Notes: generated from the sequence alone by a model not told the origin. A stretch of DNA of 64,000 bases from G963663315 sp965116335 (GCA_965116335.1 OZ220677.1:124001-188000), one strand, 5' to 3'. Counted from the first letter of the stretch, positions 19,101 through 27,890 are shown. Numbers and translations are program-made.

Positions 19101-19178
19101 TCCCATGACCAGTACCAGGACAAACAGCAGGTTTGCCAGAACATGGTTTTGAAGAATACGCTGGAACATGACAGGCAA
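16101..19178 (-). CDS. RND-family efflux transporter, inner-membrane pump
   Basis: A 1025-residue inner-membrane proton antiporter of the AcrB/heavy-metal-and-multidrug class. Its first helix starts at LANLLFVLVLVMGTGSYM; two large periplasmic loops separate two six-helix halves. SLGMLVDDAVVVVEAIYY near residue 395 holds the two proton-relay aspartates in TM4, and GIVALAGISVNAAIVLI near the C-terminus is the TM10 counterpart. Substrate cannot be told. The adaptor gene ends 13 bp upstream of the start; an outer-membrane channel gene is not in the window. Confidence 0.9.
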   Translation of the reverse strand: MPVMFQRILQNHVLANLLFVLVLVMGTGSYMLMPRAQDPSINFNWININTIWPGASTLDIEQRVTNVIEDAVRKVSDIDFVSGTSKEGVSRLLIRFEEINTRTFERRVTDLRREIENIRDELPETALDPFIVEITTDNALPTATVVVSSVADDENLRRQSALIQQDLEQMKGVNSVLQNGLSDPEIHIVFDPELLEQFGLVPSSLADTIRLYFRNISAGTLDIAQSNWAIRISGSRYDLDYLNNLPIITSQGEILLKEVATIIQAKEPVTELVRFNRQPSVLFTVTKQEKQNILQLVERVSDYIDSNQPRFKNTGVTVTLVDDQTQVTRDALDTMQINAILGLVMVLITTWIFLGGRIALLTGIAIPFILAGVFWFLGSIGQTLNVTVLLGIVISLGMLVDDAVVVVEAIYYRLQRGVATLQATVQGLQEVISPVTTAVLTTIAAFLPLMLLPGILGKFMFIIPMVVTTALIISLIEAYWILPAHIIAAKVNFRRKSRVHRLREKFHHFLRAIYIHLLIRVFRHPILAMLTLLTLFFSALGAVYYEKIKLDFFASDPLRLFYVNIEMPAGTGLQTTMDKVLQVEQVVTEQIKPEEIRSVVSYAGQVFAETEVLFNEQYGQVLVSLRPKDKTNHSVDDLIHSLQERLDHVPGIAELSFLRLSGGPPVTKAISVKVRGDDLDELISATREIRQFMEKQPIFHDISDTNLPGQDTLNLRINSAAVQRTGIDPGAIGQTLRLLVDGQIITDFRYLGEKIDIRLMAKNRFNQINEILEFRLPTKEGTLIPLNQLVDASYSNSPATIRHFNYRRNITIEADIHKEMTDEIKANLMIREFWQSIRHRYPNVDLDFSGIIDDIQESLNTIGLFFLLGLGLIYLILGTQFRSYFQPFLIIMTVPMAATGVVLGLLISQYPLSLFSLYGIVALAGISVNAAIVLISTANAKLKSGMSTTNAIIYASRRRVIPIIITSLTTIAGLFSLATGLGGESLLWGPVAASMVWGLVVSTLLTLFYIPLLFRLFMRPWESRQ

Positions 19179-19191
19179 GCGAGACGATCGG

Positions 19192-20223
19192 TCAATTGAC
19201 GATTATCACGGCTCCATCGGTTAGCGCGAATCGTCCTTCGGTCACTATCAGGGTGGTTTCTGGCAGGTCAACCGTGACCGGTTGTCCCGGATTTGTTTCT
19301 GTGACCGGGACGAACCGCGCCGTTTTGTGGTTTTCGGAATCATCGACAATGAACAGGCCTCTTTGACCATTGCGTTCGACGGCCAGAGAGGCGGGCAGAA
19401 TATCGCCGGGCAGTGACCACCGTAATCTTCCGATGGAGCCGGCCAGTGGCCTGGATTCAGTGAAGCTGAGTCGGACGGTACGGCTTTGAGAAGCTGAATT
19501 GACCACGGTCAGGGCGGAACGGACGGTGACCGGATAACTCTCGTTCTGGTGTTTGAACAGGAGAGACGGGGAGGCCATTACCTGTTTCAACTCGGCGTGA
19601 TTGAGGTGCGTTTCCAGTTCAATGCTTTGGGTATCGGTCAGTGAAATGATTTTGCTTCCCTTTGTTACAAAGTTGCCCACTTCGCTGTGTATCTCGGTAA
19701 TGACACCGGGGAAGGGGGCTTTGATGTCGCATTTTTCAACCTGTCTGCGGGCGATATTGATGCCGATTTTCCGGGATTTGATGCTGGCTGTTACCGAGTT
19801 CAGTTCAGCTTGCTTTTGATTGATGGCTTCCTCGGATGCGTTATTGGACTTTCTTAACTGATTGAGCCGTGAGAGTTGTTTGCTGGCGAGTTCTCTGGTC
19901 GCGGCCAATACATCCAGCTCTGCTTGTGCTTGTTTCAGAGTCAGTTGGTGGTCGATGCAATCAAGTCTGGCAATCAACTGGCCTTCATCGACCCGGTTGC
20001 CTACTTGTACGGGTAGTTGGTTGATTGTGGTCGTTAGCTGGGAAGCGACAGTAGATTGGCGCAGACTCAGGACTTCAGCGGGAGCCGAACGGATGATTTT
20101 GATGGTCAGCTGTTCCAGAGGTTGCGCCTGAACCCGGATTTCGGCACTGGAGCCAGTCGCATAAGCCAGGCATAAAAATAATAGCAGGCTCTTGCCAAAT
20201 CGGTTGATGGCTGCTGGAGACAT
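19192..20223 (-). CDS. RND periplasmic adaptor (membrane fusion protein)
   Basis: A 343-residue periplasmic adaptor. Residues 1-27 look like a signal peptide (LLLFLCLAYATGSSA). The lipoyl-like half motifs VGNRVDEGQLIARLDC and AEVGNFVTKGS-type segment flank a coiled-coil region rich in Gln, Ala and Leu (about 90-155). It lies immediately upstream of, and in the same direction as, the pump gene, so the two form one export system. An outer-membrane partner must be encoded elsewhere. Confidence 0.88.
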   Translation of the reverse strand: MSPAAINRFGKSLLLFLCLAYATGSSAEIRVQAQPLEQLTIKIIRSAPAEVLSLRQSTVASQLTTTINQLPVQVGNRVDEGQLIARLDCIDHQLTLKQAQAELDVLAATRELASKQLSRLNQLRKSNNASEEAINQKQAELNSVTASIKSRKIGINIARRQVEKCDIKAPFPGVITEIHSEVGNFVTKGSKIISLTDTQSIELETHLNHAELKQVMASPSLLFKHQNESYPVTVRSALTVVNSASQSRTVRLSFTESRPLAGSIGRLRWSLPGDILPASLAVERNGQRGLFIVDDSENHKTARFVPVTETNPGQPVTVDLPETTLIVTEGRFALTDGAVIIVN

Positions 20224-20268
20224 GGCTGTTTTGTTATGAACCCGGGTTTTCTGGCGGAGGCCGCATAT

Positions 20269-21393
20269 TCAGTGTTGATGCAGGATTCTCAACATTCGGC
20301 GCAGGGGTTCAGCCGCTCCCCACAGTAGTTGATCGCCCACCGTGAAAGCGGAGATCAGCCCTTTCTCGATGTTCAGTTTTCTAAGTCGGCCAACCGGGAT
20401 ATCCAGTGTTCCAGAAGTTGCGGCAGGGCACAACCGGTTTAATGAGGCTTCGCGCTCATTGGCAATCAGAGTCACCCAATCATTAGCCATGCTCAGAATT
20501 TCCTGTATTTCATCCAGTGGCAGATCCTTCTTCAGTTTGATGGTAAATGCCTGGCTGTGACAGCGCATTGTGCCGATTCTAATACAGACGCTTTCAATCG
20601 GAATTGGCGAATCCGCTGGCCGCCCCAGGATTTTGTTGGTTTCCACCAGACCTTTCCATTCTTCCCGGCTGGTCCCGGAGTCAAGGTCCTGATCAATCCA
20701 GGGTAGCAGGTTGCCAGCCAGTGGATAGCCGATTTCACCTTTCATAAATTCATCAGAACGCATGGTTTCGGTCACATTTCTGTCAATATCGAGAATCGAA
20801 CTGTCAGGATCAGACAGCAATCCACCGGCATTGTGATTGACTCTGCCCATCTGCTCCACCAATTCCCGCATTTGGCGGGCACCGCCGCCGGAAATCGCCT
20901 GGTAGGTCATGACTGTCATCCACTGGATCAGGTCGGCACTGAACAAGCCGTCCAGGGCCATCATCATCAGGCTGACCGTGCAGTTGCCACCGATAAAATC
21001 CCGGTGTCCGTCGGCCAGTCCCTGTTCGATCACAGGCAGATTGACCGGGTCCAGAATGATCGTGGATTGTTCCGCCATTCGCAGGGTGGAGGCTGCATCA
21101 ATCCAGTATCCGTCCCAGCCTTGTTGGCGGAGTTCATGGTGTACTGCCGAGGTGTAGCCGCCGCCCTGACAGGTGACGATGACATCGAGTCGCCGCAGGG
21201 ATTCGAGGTCGCGGGCGTCCGCCAGTGGTTTTACTTCACGCCCGATATCCGGCCCCGGTTGTCCGGTCTGTGAGGTGGTATAGAAGACGGGTTCATCTAT
21301 CCGATCAAAATCCTGTTCCTCGCGCATTCTTTCAAGTAGTACGGAGCCCACCATGCCTCGCCAGCCGACGAAGCCGACACGATTTAGTTGCAT
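20269..21393 (-). CDS. asd: Aspartate-semialdehyde dehydrogenase
   Basis: A 374-residue enzyme reducing aspartyl phosphate to aspartate semialdehyde for lysine, threonine, methionine and cell-wall synthesis. The NADP-binding start VGFVGWRGMVGSVLLERM is the long gammaproteobacterial form. The active-site cysteine is Cys138 in GGNCTVSLMMM, and the histidine/arginine substrate site lies in VCIRIGTMRCHSQAFTIKL. Length and residues agree with E. coli Asd. It stands 46 bp upstream of the adaptor gene in the same direction, possibly by chance. Confidence 0.95.
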   Translation of the reverse strand: MQLNRVGFVGWRGMVGSVLLERMREEQDFDRIDEPVFYTTSQTGQPGPDIGREVKPLADARDLESLRRLDVIVTCQGGGYTSAVHHELRQQGWDGYWIDAASTLRMAEQSTIILDPVNLPVIEQGLADGHRDFIGGNCTVSLMMMALDGLFSADLIQWMTVMTYQAISGGGARQMRELVEQMGRVNHNAGGLLSDPDSSILDIDRNVTETMRSDEFMKGEIGYPLAGNLLPWIDQDLDSGTSREEWKGLVETNKILGRPADSPIPIESVCIRIGTMRCHSQAFTIKLKKDLPLDEIQEILSMANDWVTLIANEREASLNRLCPAATSGTLDIPVGRLRKLNIEKGLISAFTVGDQLLWGAAEPLRRMLRILHQH

Positions 21394-21517
21394 TACAAAT
21401 TCCTTGCTCTGGGTTATCTGGAAATGAACGGGTGATTATACTGATTTTCCGCTAAAAAATATGACTGATAACGGAATATCGGCTTGTGGATTGCGGGGTC
21501 GCCCTATAGAATACAGG

Positions 21518-21533
21518 CCCCGGTATTCCGGGG
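21518..21533 (+). promoter_or_regulatory. Hairpin in the rpsO leader
   Basis: A perfect 6-bp stem CCCCGG TATT CCGGGG lies about 100 bp before rpsO. S15 often represses its own mRNA by binding a structured leader; this hairpin is a candidate part of such an element, but it has no T-run and no match to a known S15 fold that I can show. Confidence 0.3.
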
Positions 21534-21635
21534 ATACGGTGTTTCAAGGTTTGCTGGTTGGACCGAGTGGTTTTTAAGGTTATGGGTCGGTATTTACTTT
21601 GACACAGGTAATAATCTGTTAAAGAGGAATAAATT

Positions 21636-21905
21636 ATGGCCCTGGGAGCCGAAGAGAAGGCCGCTGTTGTCAAGGAGCATCAGCGTTCCGAGGGAGATAC
21701 GGGTTCTCCTGAAGTTCAAATTGCGCTGATGACAGCGCGTATCCTGGATCTGTCCAATCATTTCAAGACTCATATACATGATCATCATTCCCGGCAGGGT
21801 TTGTTGCGGCTGGTCAATCACCGCCGGAAACTGCTGAGCTATTTAAGAAAAACTGATATTGAGCGCTATCGTGCGTTGATCAGCAAGTTAGGCCTGCGTA
21901 AGTAG
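21636..21905 (+). CDS. rpsO: 30S ribosomal protein S15
   Basis: An 89-residue ribosomal protein with the typical EHQRSEGDTGSPEVQIALMT block (19-38), the LSNHFKTHIHDHHSRQGL RNA-binding loop and the LLSYLRKTDIERYR ending. It starts after an AGAGG ribosome binding site. rpsO followed by pnp is a conserved gammaproteobacterial pair. Confidence 0.98.
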   Translation: MALGAEEKAAVVKEHQRSEGDTGSPEVQIALMTARILDLSNHFKTHIHDHHSRQGLLRLVNHRRKLLSYLRKTDIERYRALISKLGLRK

Positions 21906-21932
21906 CGGCCAAACCCTACAGGAGACAATAAA

Positions 21933-24020
21933 TTGAATAAAGTTGTAAAGACCTTTCAGTATGGTCAGCATGAAGTGCGTCTTGAAACCGGTGCGATTGC
22001 CAGACAGGCGGATGGCGCGGTATTAGCGAGTATGGGCGATACCATGGTTTTGGTCACTGTAGTTGCACGCAGGGACTATCGCGGGCACGATTTTTTCCCG
22101 CTTACCGTGGACTACGAGGAAAGGACGTATGCCGCAGGCAAGATTCCCGGTGGGTTTTTCAAGCGTGAAGGTCGACCATCGGAGAGCTCGATTCTGACCT
22201 GTCGGTTGATTGACCGGCCGATCAGACCTCTGTTCGCCAAGGGCTTCATGAATGAAGTGCAGGTTGTGGTTACGGTCATGTCGATTGATCCGCAAATCAG
22301 TGCCGATATTGTCGCGATGATCGGAACATCGGCTGCGATCGAGATATCCGGTATTCCGTTCAATGGCCCGATGGGTGCTGCCCGTGTGGGTTATGTCGAT
22401 GGCGAGTATGTGCTTAACCCCGACCTTTCCGTATTGTCCGAACAGTCGTCTCTGGATCTGGTGGTTGCGGGTACTGAATCCGCAGTCCTGATGGTTGAGT
22501 CCCAGGCCAGCATTCTGACTGAAGAGCAAATGCTTGGCGCGGTCATGTTCGGTCATCAGCAAAGCCTGAACATGATTGACGCAGTACGGGAACTCGGTCA
22601 GCAGGCGGGCAAGGCGAAGTGGGACTGGTCTCCTCCTGCCGGGAGAGCACGGACACTGACTGATCAGGTGGCTGAACTGGCGACAAGCCGTATTGCCGAA
22701 GCCTACCAGATTACCGACAAGATCAAGCGGTTAGAGGCGATTGGGGAGATCAGGAGCAGTGTCGTTGCCGAGATTTGCCCGGAAGGTGGGGCGGACGATG
22801 TTGTGGCTGAGGTGATTGCAGAAATACAGTCTCTTGAAAAGAGCCATGTCCGCAGCAGTATCATTGCCGGCAATCCCAGGATTGATGGTCGTGACACCCG
22901 AACAGTACGTCCCATCCATATCGAAACCGGTGTCTTGCCGAGAACTCATGGTTCGGCCTTGTTCACTCGTGGTGAAACTCAGGCAATTGTTGTGGCTACG
23001 CTGGGAACCGAACGGGATTCCCAGATTATCGACGCTCTGGAAGGCGATTACCGGGATGGTTTCATGCTGCACTATAATTTCCCGCCATTCTGTGTCGGCG
23101 AAACCGGACGGGTAGGTAGCCCTAAACGCCGTGAGATCGGGCATGGCCGCCTGGCAAAACGCGGTATCATGGCCGTACTGCCAACCCGCGAGGAATTCCC
23201 TTATACCATGCGAGTGGTTTCGGAAATAACCGAGTCCAATGGTTCGAGCTCAATGGCCAGCGTTTGTGGAACCAGTCTGGCGTTGATGGATGCAGGGGTC
23301 TGCATCAAGCATCCGGTGGCTGGCGTGGCCATGGGCTTAATCAAGGAGGAAGAGAGTTTCGCGGTGCTGACTGATATTCTGGGTGACGAAGATCATCTGG
23401 GTGATATGGATTTCAAGGTGGCCGGAACTGCAGAAGGCATCACCGCCCTGCAAATGGACATCAAGATTGATGGTATTACTGAAGAAATCATGCGGCAGGC
23501 ACTGGAGCAGGCGAAAGAAGGGCGGCTCCATATACTCGGTGAGATGAACAAGGCGATTGCGGCACCACGCCAGGAAATGTCTGAGTTCGCACCGCGAATC
23601 GTTACCATCCATATCAATCCGGGGAAAATTCGGGATGTCATTGGTAAGGGCGGAGCAGTCATCCGGGCATTGTCGGAGGAAACCGGCGTCAACATTGATA
23701 TTGACGATGATGGTACAGTCAAGATTTCTTCTACCGATAATGCGGCGGCTCAAGAGGCGATTCGCAGAATTGAGCAGATTACCGCCGATGTCGAGGTCAA
23801 TACTGTGTATGACGGTAAGGTCGTCCGATTGATGGATTTCGGTGCGTTCGTCAATATCCTGCCCGGACGCGATGGTCTGGTTCATATCTCGCAGATTTCA
23901 AATGAGCGGGTGAATCAGGTCAGTGACGTGCTCAAGGAGGGGGACCGGGTGAAGGTGAAGGTACTTGAGGTGGATAAACAGGGGCGTGTACGACTCAGCA
24001 TGAAGGCGGTCGAAGATTAA
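21933..24020 (+). CDS. pnp: Polyribonucleotide nucleotidyltransferase
   Basis: A 695-residue 3'-5' phosphorolytic exoribonuclease. It begins with TTG after AGGAGA, as pnp of E. coli also starts with UUG. Two RNase PH domains are seen (VRLETGAIARQADGAV and later TGVLPRTHGSALFTRGETQ), with active-site DEDHLGDMDFKVAGT near residue 485. A KH domain (VTIHINPGKIRDVIGKGG) and an S1 domain (YDGKVVRLMDFGAFVNI) complete it. Likely co-transcribed with rpsO. Confidence 0.97.
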   Translation: MNKVVKTFQYGQHEVRLETGAIARQADGAVLASMGDTMVLVTVVARRDYRGHDFFPLTVDYEERTYAAGKIPGGFFKREGRPSESSILTCRLIDRPIRPLFAKGFMNEVQVVVTVMSIDPQISADIVAMIGTSAAIEISGIPFNGPMGAARVGYVDGEYVLNPDLSVLSEQSSLDLVVAGTESAVLMVESQASILTEEQMLGAVMFGHQQSLNMIDAVRELGQQAGKAKWDWSPPAGRARTLTDQVAELATSRIAEAYQITDKIKRLEAIGEIRSSVVAEICPEGGADDVVAEVIAEIQSLEKSHVRSSIIAGNPRIDGRDTRTVRPIHIETGVLPRTHGSALFTRGETQAIVVATLGTERDSQIIDALEGDYRDGFMLHYNFPPFCVGETGRVGSPKRREIGHGRLAKRGIMAVLPTREEFPYTMRVVSEITESNGSSSMASVCGTSLALMDAGVCIKHPVAGVAMGLIKEEESFAVLTDILGDEDHLGDMDFKVAGTAEGITALQMDIKIDGITEEIMRQALEQAKEGRLHILGEMNKAIAAPRQEMSEFAPRIVTIHINPGKIRDVIGKGGAVIRALSEETGVNIDIDDDGTVKISSTDNAAAQEAIRRIEQITADVEVNTVYDGKVVRLMDFGAFVNILPGRDGLVHISQISNERVNQVSDVLKEGDRVKVKVLEVDKQGRVRLSMKAVED

Positions 24021-24046
24021 GCCAGGAAACCAGTCCGGCGCACTGC

Positions 24047-24580
24047 ATGACAGACCACGAAGACATATCAGACACGGATGACAAGGATATACAGCAGGAA
24101 CCTGAAATATTCGCTTCTGCTGAAACGGTCGGCCAAAAGCTGGCCATCGTGCGACAGGGTGAAGGGATATCCGTACAGGAAGTGGCGGAACGTCTGAATC
24201 TGGGTGTCAGTGTGATTGAGGCGGTTGAAGCGGATGACTATGACAAGTTGCCCGGTTCTACTTTCACCAGAGGTTATGTTCGAGCTTATGCCAATCTTCT
24301 CAGGCTGAATCCGGATGAACTGATTGCGATGCTCGGCGCGAACCCGGATCAGGTGATGGATATTCCATTAGCGGAAGGTTCTCCCAGATTCAGGAGAAAA
24401 AAGCCATGGAGAATAAACAGAAAGCGCGGTTTTTTGTTTAAATTCTTCGTCTTTATTACTCTATTGGTAGCGACCGTTCTGGCGCTATTCGGGCTGAATC
24501 ACTGGCTGGAACTGGAACTGGGGAAGTTTGTTTCCCGGTTTCTCCTGATGCTGGAATCGACTGGAAGCAACCCGGAGTGA
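24047..24580 (+). CDS. Short RodZ-like HTH/transmembrane protein
   Basis: A 177-residue protein with an acidic N-terminus, an HTH domain typical of RodZ (VGQKLAIVRQGEGISVQEVAERLNLG, split here by residue 28-53, then PGSTFTRGYVRAYANLL), a basic stretch (RFRRKKPWRINRKRG) and one transmembrane helix (FKFFVFITLLVATVLALFGL). RodZ links MreB to the cell wall. The usual long periplasmic DUF4115 domain is missing: the frame ends about 30 residues after the helix and a REP-rich region begins within 20 bp. Truncation by repeat insertion is possible. Confidence 0.7.
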   Translation: MTDHEDISDTDDKDIQQEPEIFASAETVGQKLAIVRQGEGISVQEVAERLNLGVSVIEAVEADDYDKLPGSTFTRGYVRAYANLLRLNPDELIAMLGANPDQVMDIPLAEGSPRFRRKKPWRINRKRGFLFKFFVFITLLVATVLALFGLNHWLELELGKFVSRFLLMLESTGSNPE

Positions 24581-24587
24581 TAGCGGG

Positions 24588-24895
24588 CACCCAAAACAAG
24601 GGGCGCCTCCCGATCAAGCCGGGGGTAGGCTCTACGCATCGGTAGGTGCAGGTTCTTTATGATTGTGTCCCCCCATCCAATCCGCTTACGGATTGGATTC
24701 CCCCTCAAGGGGGGAATGATTGGGTGTTGATACACGCCCCAACCCGTTATCGTAGGGGAGGGTCTTGTGCCCTCCCGCGAATGATCGGAACGGGTATTAA
24801 CGATACCGGGCACCCACAAGGGGCACCCCTACGACGGCGATTTGTTCCGGGATGATGGGTTGTGGATTCCCGCTTATCAAGGGAATGACGTTTTG
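24588..24895. repeat. Mixed repeat cluster between rodZ-like gene and kinase gene
   Basis: About 330 bp without a gene. Contents: a degenerate REP (24592-24612), a segment (24611-24642) that is the reverse complement of the sdhE-tail repeat, a 60-bp element with palindromes ATCCAATCC/GGATTGGAT and CCCCCT/AGGGGG (24661-24720, also at 54571-54630), a head-to-head REP pair (24752-24777 and 24807-24833) and a short ggattcccgcttatcaagg element (24865-24893). Confidence 0.75.
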
Positions 24896-24913
24896 CGGGC
24901 CCGCAGAGTCTCT

Positions 24914-26323
24914 CTACGACGGCGGTGATTGCCTGGGGAGGCTGATTATGGTGCGTAGTCCGGGCGTGTTGTTTTCTAGCTGAATTGTTCCGCCGTGCAT
25001 ACTGATGATCGCCTGCACCATGCTCAATCCCAGGCCATTGCCGCTGCTGCCGCGACTTCGGTCGAGACGGTAGAAGCGGCGAAAGACATTTCCTCTTTCT
25101 GATACCGGAATCCCCGGCCCGTTGTCTGCGATGGTGATGATCAGTTGATCATCCTCTCTTGTCAGAGTTACTGAAATCGTGCCCTGATCGGGAGTGTACT
25201 TGATGGAGTTTTCGATGACATTGGCAATCGCCTGAAACAGCAAATCCCGGTCGCCAGCAGACAGAATGCCGGTATCCAGCCGGGTTTCCAGGTTCTGGTG
25301 CTTCTCGTCGCTGAGTGGTTCGTAGAACTCGACAATGTCTGCCAGCAGTGTATGAAAATCGACTGTTCCGAAGCCGGATTTGATCTGTCTGGATTCAATC
25401 CGGGCAATACGCAATAAGGCATTGAAGGTGGTCAACAGGGAATCCGCCTCCTTGATGGATTGCTCCAGATTGGCTGCCGCTTTTGATGACAGGTCTTCTC
25501 GTAATCTGGCTTCCTCCAGGTGTTGACGCAGGCGGGTCAGGGGGGTTCTTAAATCATGGGCAATGTTGTCCGATACCCTTTTTATATCCTCCATCAACAT
25601 CTGGATTCGATCAAGCATCTGGTTCAAGTTGGCTGCAAGCTGATCGAAATCGTCGTTGCGACCGGTGTCGGGTACACGTCTGGATAAATCCCCGGACATG
25701 ATCGCTTGCGCTGTCTGGTTGATCCGCTCGATTTTGCGGACGGTTCTTCGGCTGAGTAGCAGTCCGCCAACCAATGCCAGCAGAACCATAATCGCCAATC
25801 CCCAGGTCAGTGCTTGCACAATGCGCCGTTTGGCCTCTACAAGTTGGTGGATGTCGCGCCCTACGAGCAGGCCGTATTGGCCGGGGAGTCGAAATATCTT
25901 GGCCCGGGCGAGGTGGGTTTCATTGGTTTGCCTGTTGATTTCAAGCCCGAACTCAATCCAGTCGTTGTTGATGGATGCGTTTTTCGGCCATCTGTCCAGG
26001 TTTCCCACCAGGGGTTGCAGAGTAAAGGTGGCTAATAAATAAATCGAGTTTGCCGTGGCTTGCTGCCGATTGATTCGTTCGGCGATCAGCTCAGTCAATC
26101 CCTGCAAGCCTTCCTGATCATAGCGCTCGGCCAGACCCTGGATTTCAGCCTGAATCGTATTGTCCATCTGCTCGGTCATGTACGAGACAGTGAACAGGTA
26201 GAAAAAGTAGAACAGGAGAAGAGTCGAGGCACTAAAAATAAAGGCGTAAAGTAGTGCCAGCCGGAGTGTATAGCTGTGAAAAAGATTATGTCTTTTCTGC
26301 ACGCAGGATATAACCCGTTCCAC
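24914..26323 (-). CDS. Two-component sensor histidine kinase
   Basis: A 469-residue membrane kinase. TM1 is near LRLALLYAFIFSASTLLL (about 21-38) and TM2 near LTWGLAIMVLLALVGGLLL (about 174-192), enclosing a periplasmic sensor of about 130 residues. A HAMP linker follows (RRTVRKIERINQTAQAIMSG), then the HisKA box SDNIAHDLRTPLTRLRQ and HATPase motifs NVIENSIKY, DNGPGI and GNGLGLSM. The start may be the ATG at 26323 or the GTG at 26302; either overlaps the response regulator end, so they form one transcript. Signal unknown. Confidence 0.9.
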   Translation of the reverse strand: MERVISCVQKRHNLFHSYTLRLALLYAFIFSASTLLLFYFFYLFTVSYMTEQMDNTIQAEIQGLAERYDQEGLQGLTELIAERINRQQATANSIYLLATFTLQPLVGNLDRWPKNASINNDWIEFGLEINRQTNETHLARAKIFRLPGQYGLLVGRDIHQLVEAKRRIVQALTWGLAIMVLLALVGGLLLSRRTVRKIERINQTAQAIMSGDLSRRVPDTGRNDDFDQLAANLNQMLDRIQMLMEDIKRVSDNIAHDLRTPLTRLRQHLEEARLREDLSSKAAANLEQSIKEADSLLTTFNALLRIARIESRQIKSGFGTVDFHTLLADIVEFYEPLSDEKHQNLETRLDTGILSAGDRDLLFQAIANVIENSIKYTPDQGTISVTLTREDDQLIITIADNGPGIPVSERGNVFRRFYRLDRSRGSSGNGLGLSMVQAIISMHGGTIQLENNTPGLRTIISLPRQSPPS

Positions 26324-26966
26324 GGACGGTATTGAGTAAGGGGATATCGAAATTCTTGTCTATTTTGCCGCGCAACCGACTGATATGTACGTCAATGACA
26401 TTGGTTTGTGGGTCGAATTTATAGTCCCAGACATTTTCCAGTAACATGGTCCGTGTCACTACCTGGTTGCTGTGTCTCATCAGGTATTCGAGCAGACGAA
26501 ATTCACGGGGCTGGAGGTCTATCACGCTGTCCCCGCGTTTTACCTCTCTGCCCAGCAGGTCCATCACCAGGTCTCCTGCAACCAGGACGGTTTCCTGGGT
26601 TTCCACTGCGGCTCTTCGGAACAATGCGTCAAGGCGCGCCAGCAGTTCTGAAAAGGAGAATGGTTTGGTCAAGTAGTCGTCACTGCCCGCGTTCAATCCT
26701 TCAACACGATCATTGACATCGCCCAACGCGCTCAATATCAAAGCTGGAGTATAATTGTTTTGTTGCCGCAGGTTTGAGACGATGGTAAGACCATCCATGA
26801 CCGGCAGCATCCGGTCGACGATCCATGCCTGGTAGTCGCCGTCTCTGGCCAGAGTGAAACCGGAGTCGCCACTGGAGGCGACATCGACCTCATGGCCTGC
26901 TTCCACCAGTCCTTTTTGTATATAGGACGCAGTTTTCTGGTCGTCTTCAATGATAAGTATACGCAT
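26286..26966 (-). CDS. OmpR-type response regulator
   Basis: A 226-residue regulator with receiver domain (RILIIEDDQ; phospho-acceptor Asp51 in WIVDRMLPVMDGL; Lys in DDYLTKPFSFSELL) and a winged-helix output domain (LQPREFRLLEYLMRHSNQVV, NVIDVHISRLRGKI). Upstream partner of the sensor kinase at 24914-26323. Targets cannot be named from the window. Confidence 0.93.
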   Translation of the reverse strand: MRILIIEDDQKTASYIQKGLVEAGHEVDVASSGDSGFTLARDGDYQAWIVDRMLPVMDGLTIVSNLRQQNNYTPALILSALGDVNDRVEGLNAGSDDYLTKPFSFSELLARLDALFRRAAVETQETVLVAGDLVMDLLGREVKRGDSVIDLQPREFRLLEYLMRHSNQVVTRTMLLENVWDYKFDPQTNVIDVHISRLRGKIDKNFDIPLLNTVRGTGYILRAEKT

Positions 26967-27005
26967 GGAGATGGGTTACAGCAGATAAGGCCGGTTGGAG
27001 CGTGG

Positions 27006-27047
27006 CATGCCGGGTTGTGGATTCCCGCTTGTCAAGGGAATGACGGG
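27006..27047. repeat. Short ggattcccgctt..caagggaatgacg repeat
   Basis: A 30-40 bp element with inverted arms (ttcccgctt / aagggaa), also present at 24865-24893 and in weaker form at 56670-56702. It lies between the response regulator start and the end of aapP. Confidence 0.6.
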
Positions 27048-27064
27048 GCTTGGCACAGGAATGG

Positions 27065-27841
27065 CTAGTGTTCGAGAATCTGGCTGAGAAACAGCTTGGT
27101 GCGTTCGTGTTGTGCGTTGTCGAAGAATTCGTTCGGATTGTTTTCCTCGATGATTTCTCCGCCATCCATGAAAATAACCCGGTCGGCAACGGTTTTGGCA
27201 AACCCCATTTCGTGAGTGACGCACAACATGGTAATTCCTTCGCTAGCCAGCTCAACCATGACATCCAGCACTTCCTTGATCATTTCAGGGTCAAGCGCCG
27301 AGGTAGGCTCGTCGAAAAGCATGATGCGCGGCTTCATACACAAGCTACGGGCGATAGCAACACGCTGTTGCTGACCACCGGAAAGCTGTCCCGGATACTT
27401 ATTCGCCTGTTCGGGGATTTTCACCCTTTCCAGGAACTGCATTGCGATCTCTTCCGCCTCTGCCTTTGGCGTCTTGCGTACCCAGATCGGGGCCAGTGTA
27501 CAGTTTTCCAGTACGGTCAAGTGCGGAAACAGGTTGAAATGCTGAAATACCATACCCACTTCCCGTCTTACCAGCTCGATTTTCTTGAGGTCATTGGTTA
27601 ATTCAACCCCGTCGACAATAATGTCGCCCTGTTGATGCTCCTCCAGTCGGTTGATACAACGAATGACCGTTGACTTGCCCGACCCGGACGGCCCACAGAT
27701 GACTATCTTCTCTCCACGGGTTACGTTCAGGTTGATGTCTTTGAGCACATGAAATTCGCCGTACCATTTGTGCATGGCTCTGATGACGATGGCGTATTCA
27801 GGTTGTCCGGTGTTTTCCATCGTGGATGTTTGTTCGTTCAT
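27065..27841 (-). CDS. aapP: General L-amino acid ABC transporter, ATPase AapP
   Basis: A 258-residue ABC ATPase of the polar amino acid type. Walker A GPSGSGKST, signature LSGGQQQRVAIARSL, Walker B IMLFDEPTSALD and the switch His in LCVTHEMGF are all present. A 17-residue N-terminal tail (MNEQTSTMENTGQPEYA) precedes the domain. Last gene of aapJQMP, placed 49 bp after aapM. It powers uptake of L-amino acids through AapQ/AapM. Confidence 0.92.
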   Translation of the reverse strand: MNEQTSTMENTGQPEYAIVIRAMHKWYGEFHVLKDINLNVTRGEKIVICGPSGSGKSTVIRCINRLEEHQQGDIIVDGVELTNDLKKIELVRREVGMVFQHFNLFPHLTVLENCTLAPIWVRKTPKAEAEEIAMQFLERVKIPEQANKYPGQLSGGQQQRVAIARSLCMKPRIMLFDEPTSALDPEMIKEVLDVMVELASEGITMLCVTHEMGFAKTVADRVIFMDGGEIIEENNPNEFFDNAQHERTKLFLSQILEH

Positions 27842-27890
27842 TGTCAGATTCCCGCCAGAGTTAGGTTGCCTTTCCGATCATTGCCCAGGC

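Noticed and set aside
21585..21625. TTGACA box just before rpsO taken as a promoter
   Set aside because: No -10 box lies at a suitable distance; the hexamer is too close to the ribosome binding site.
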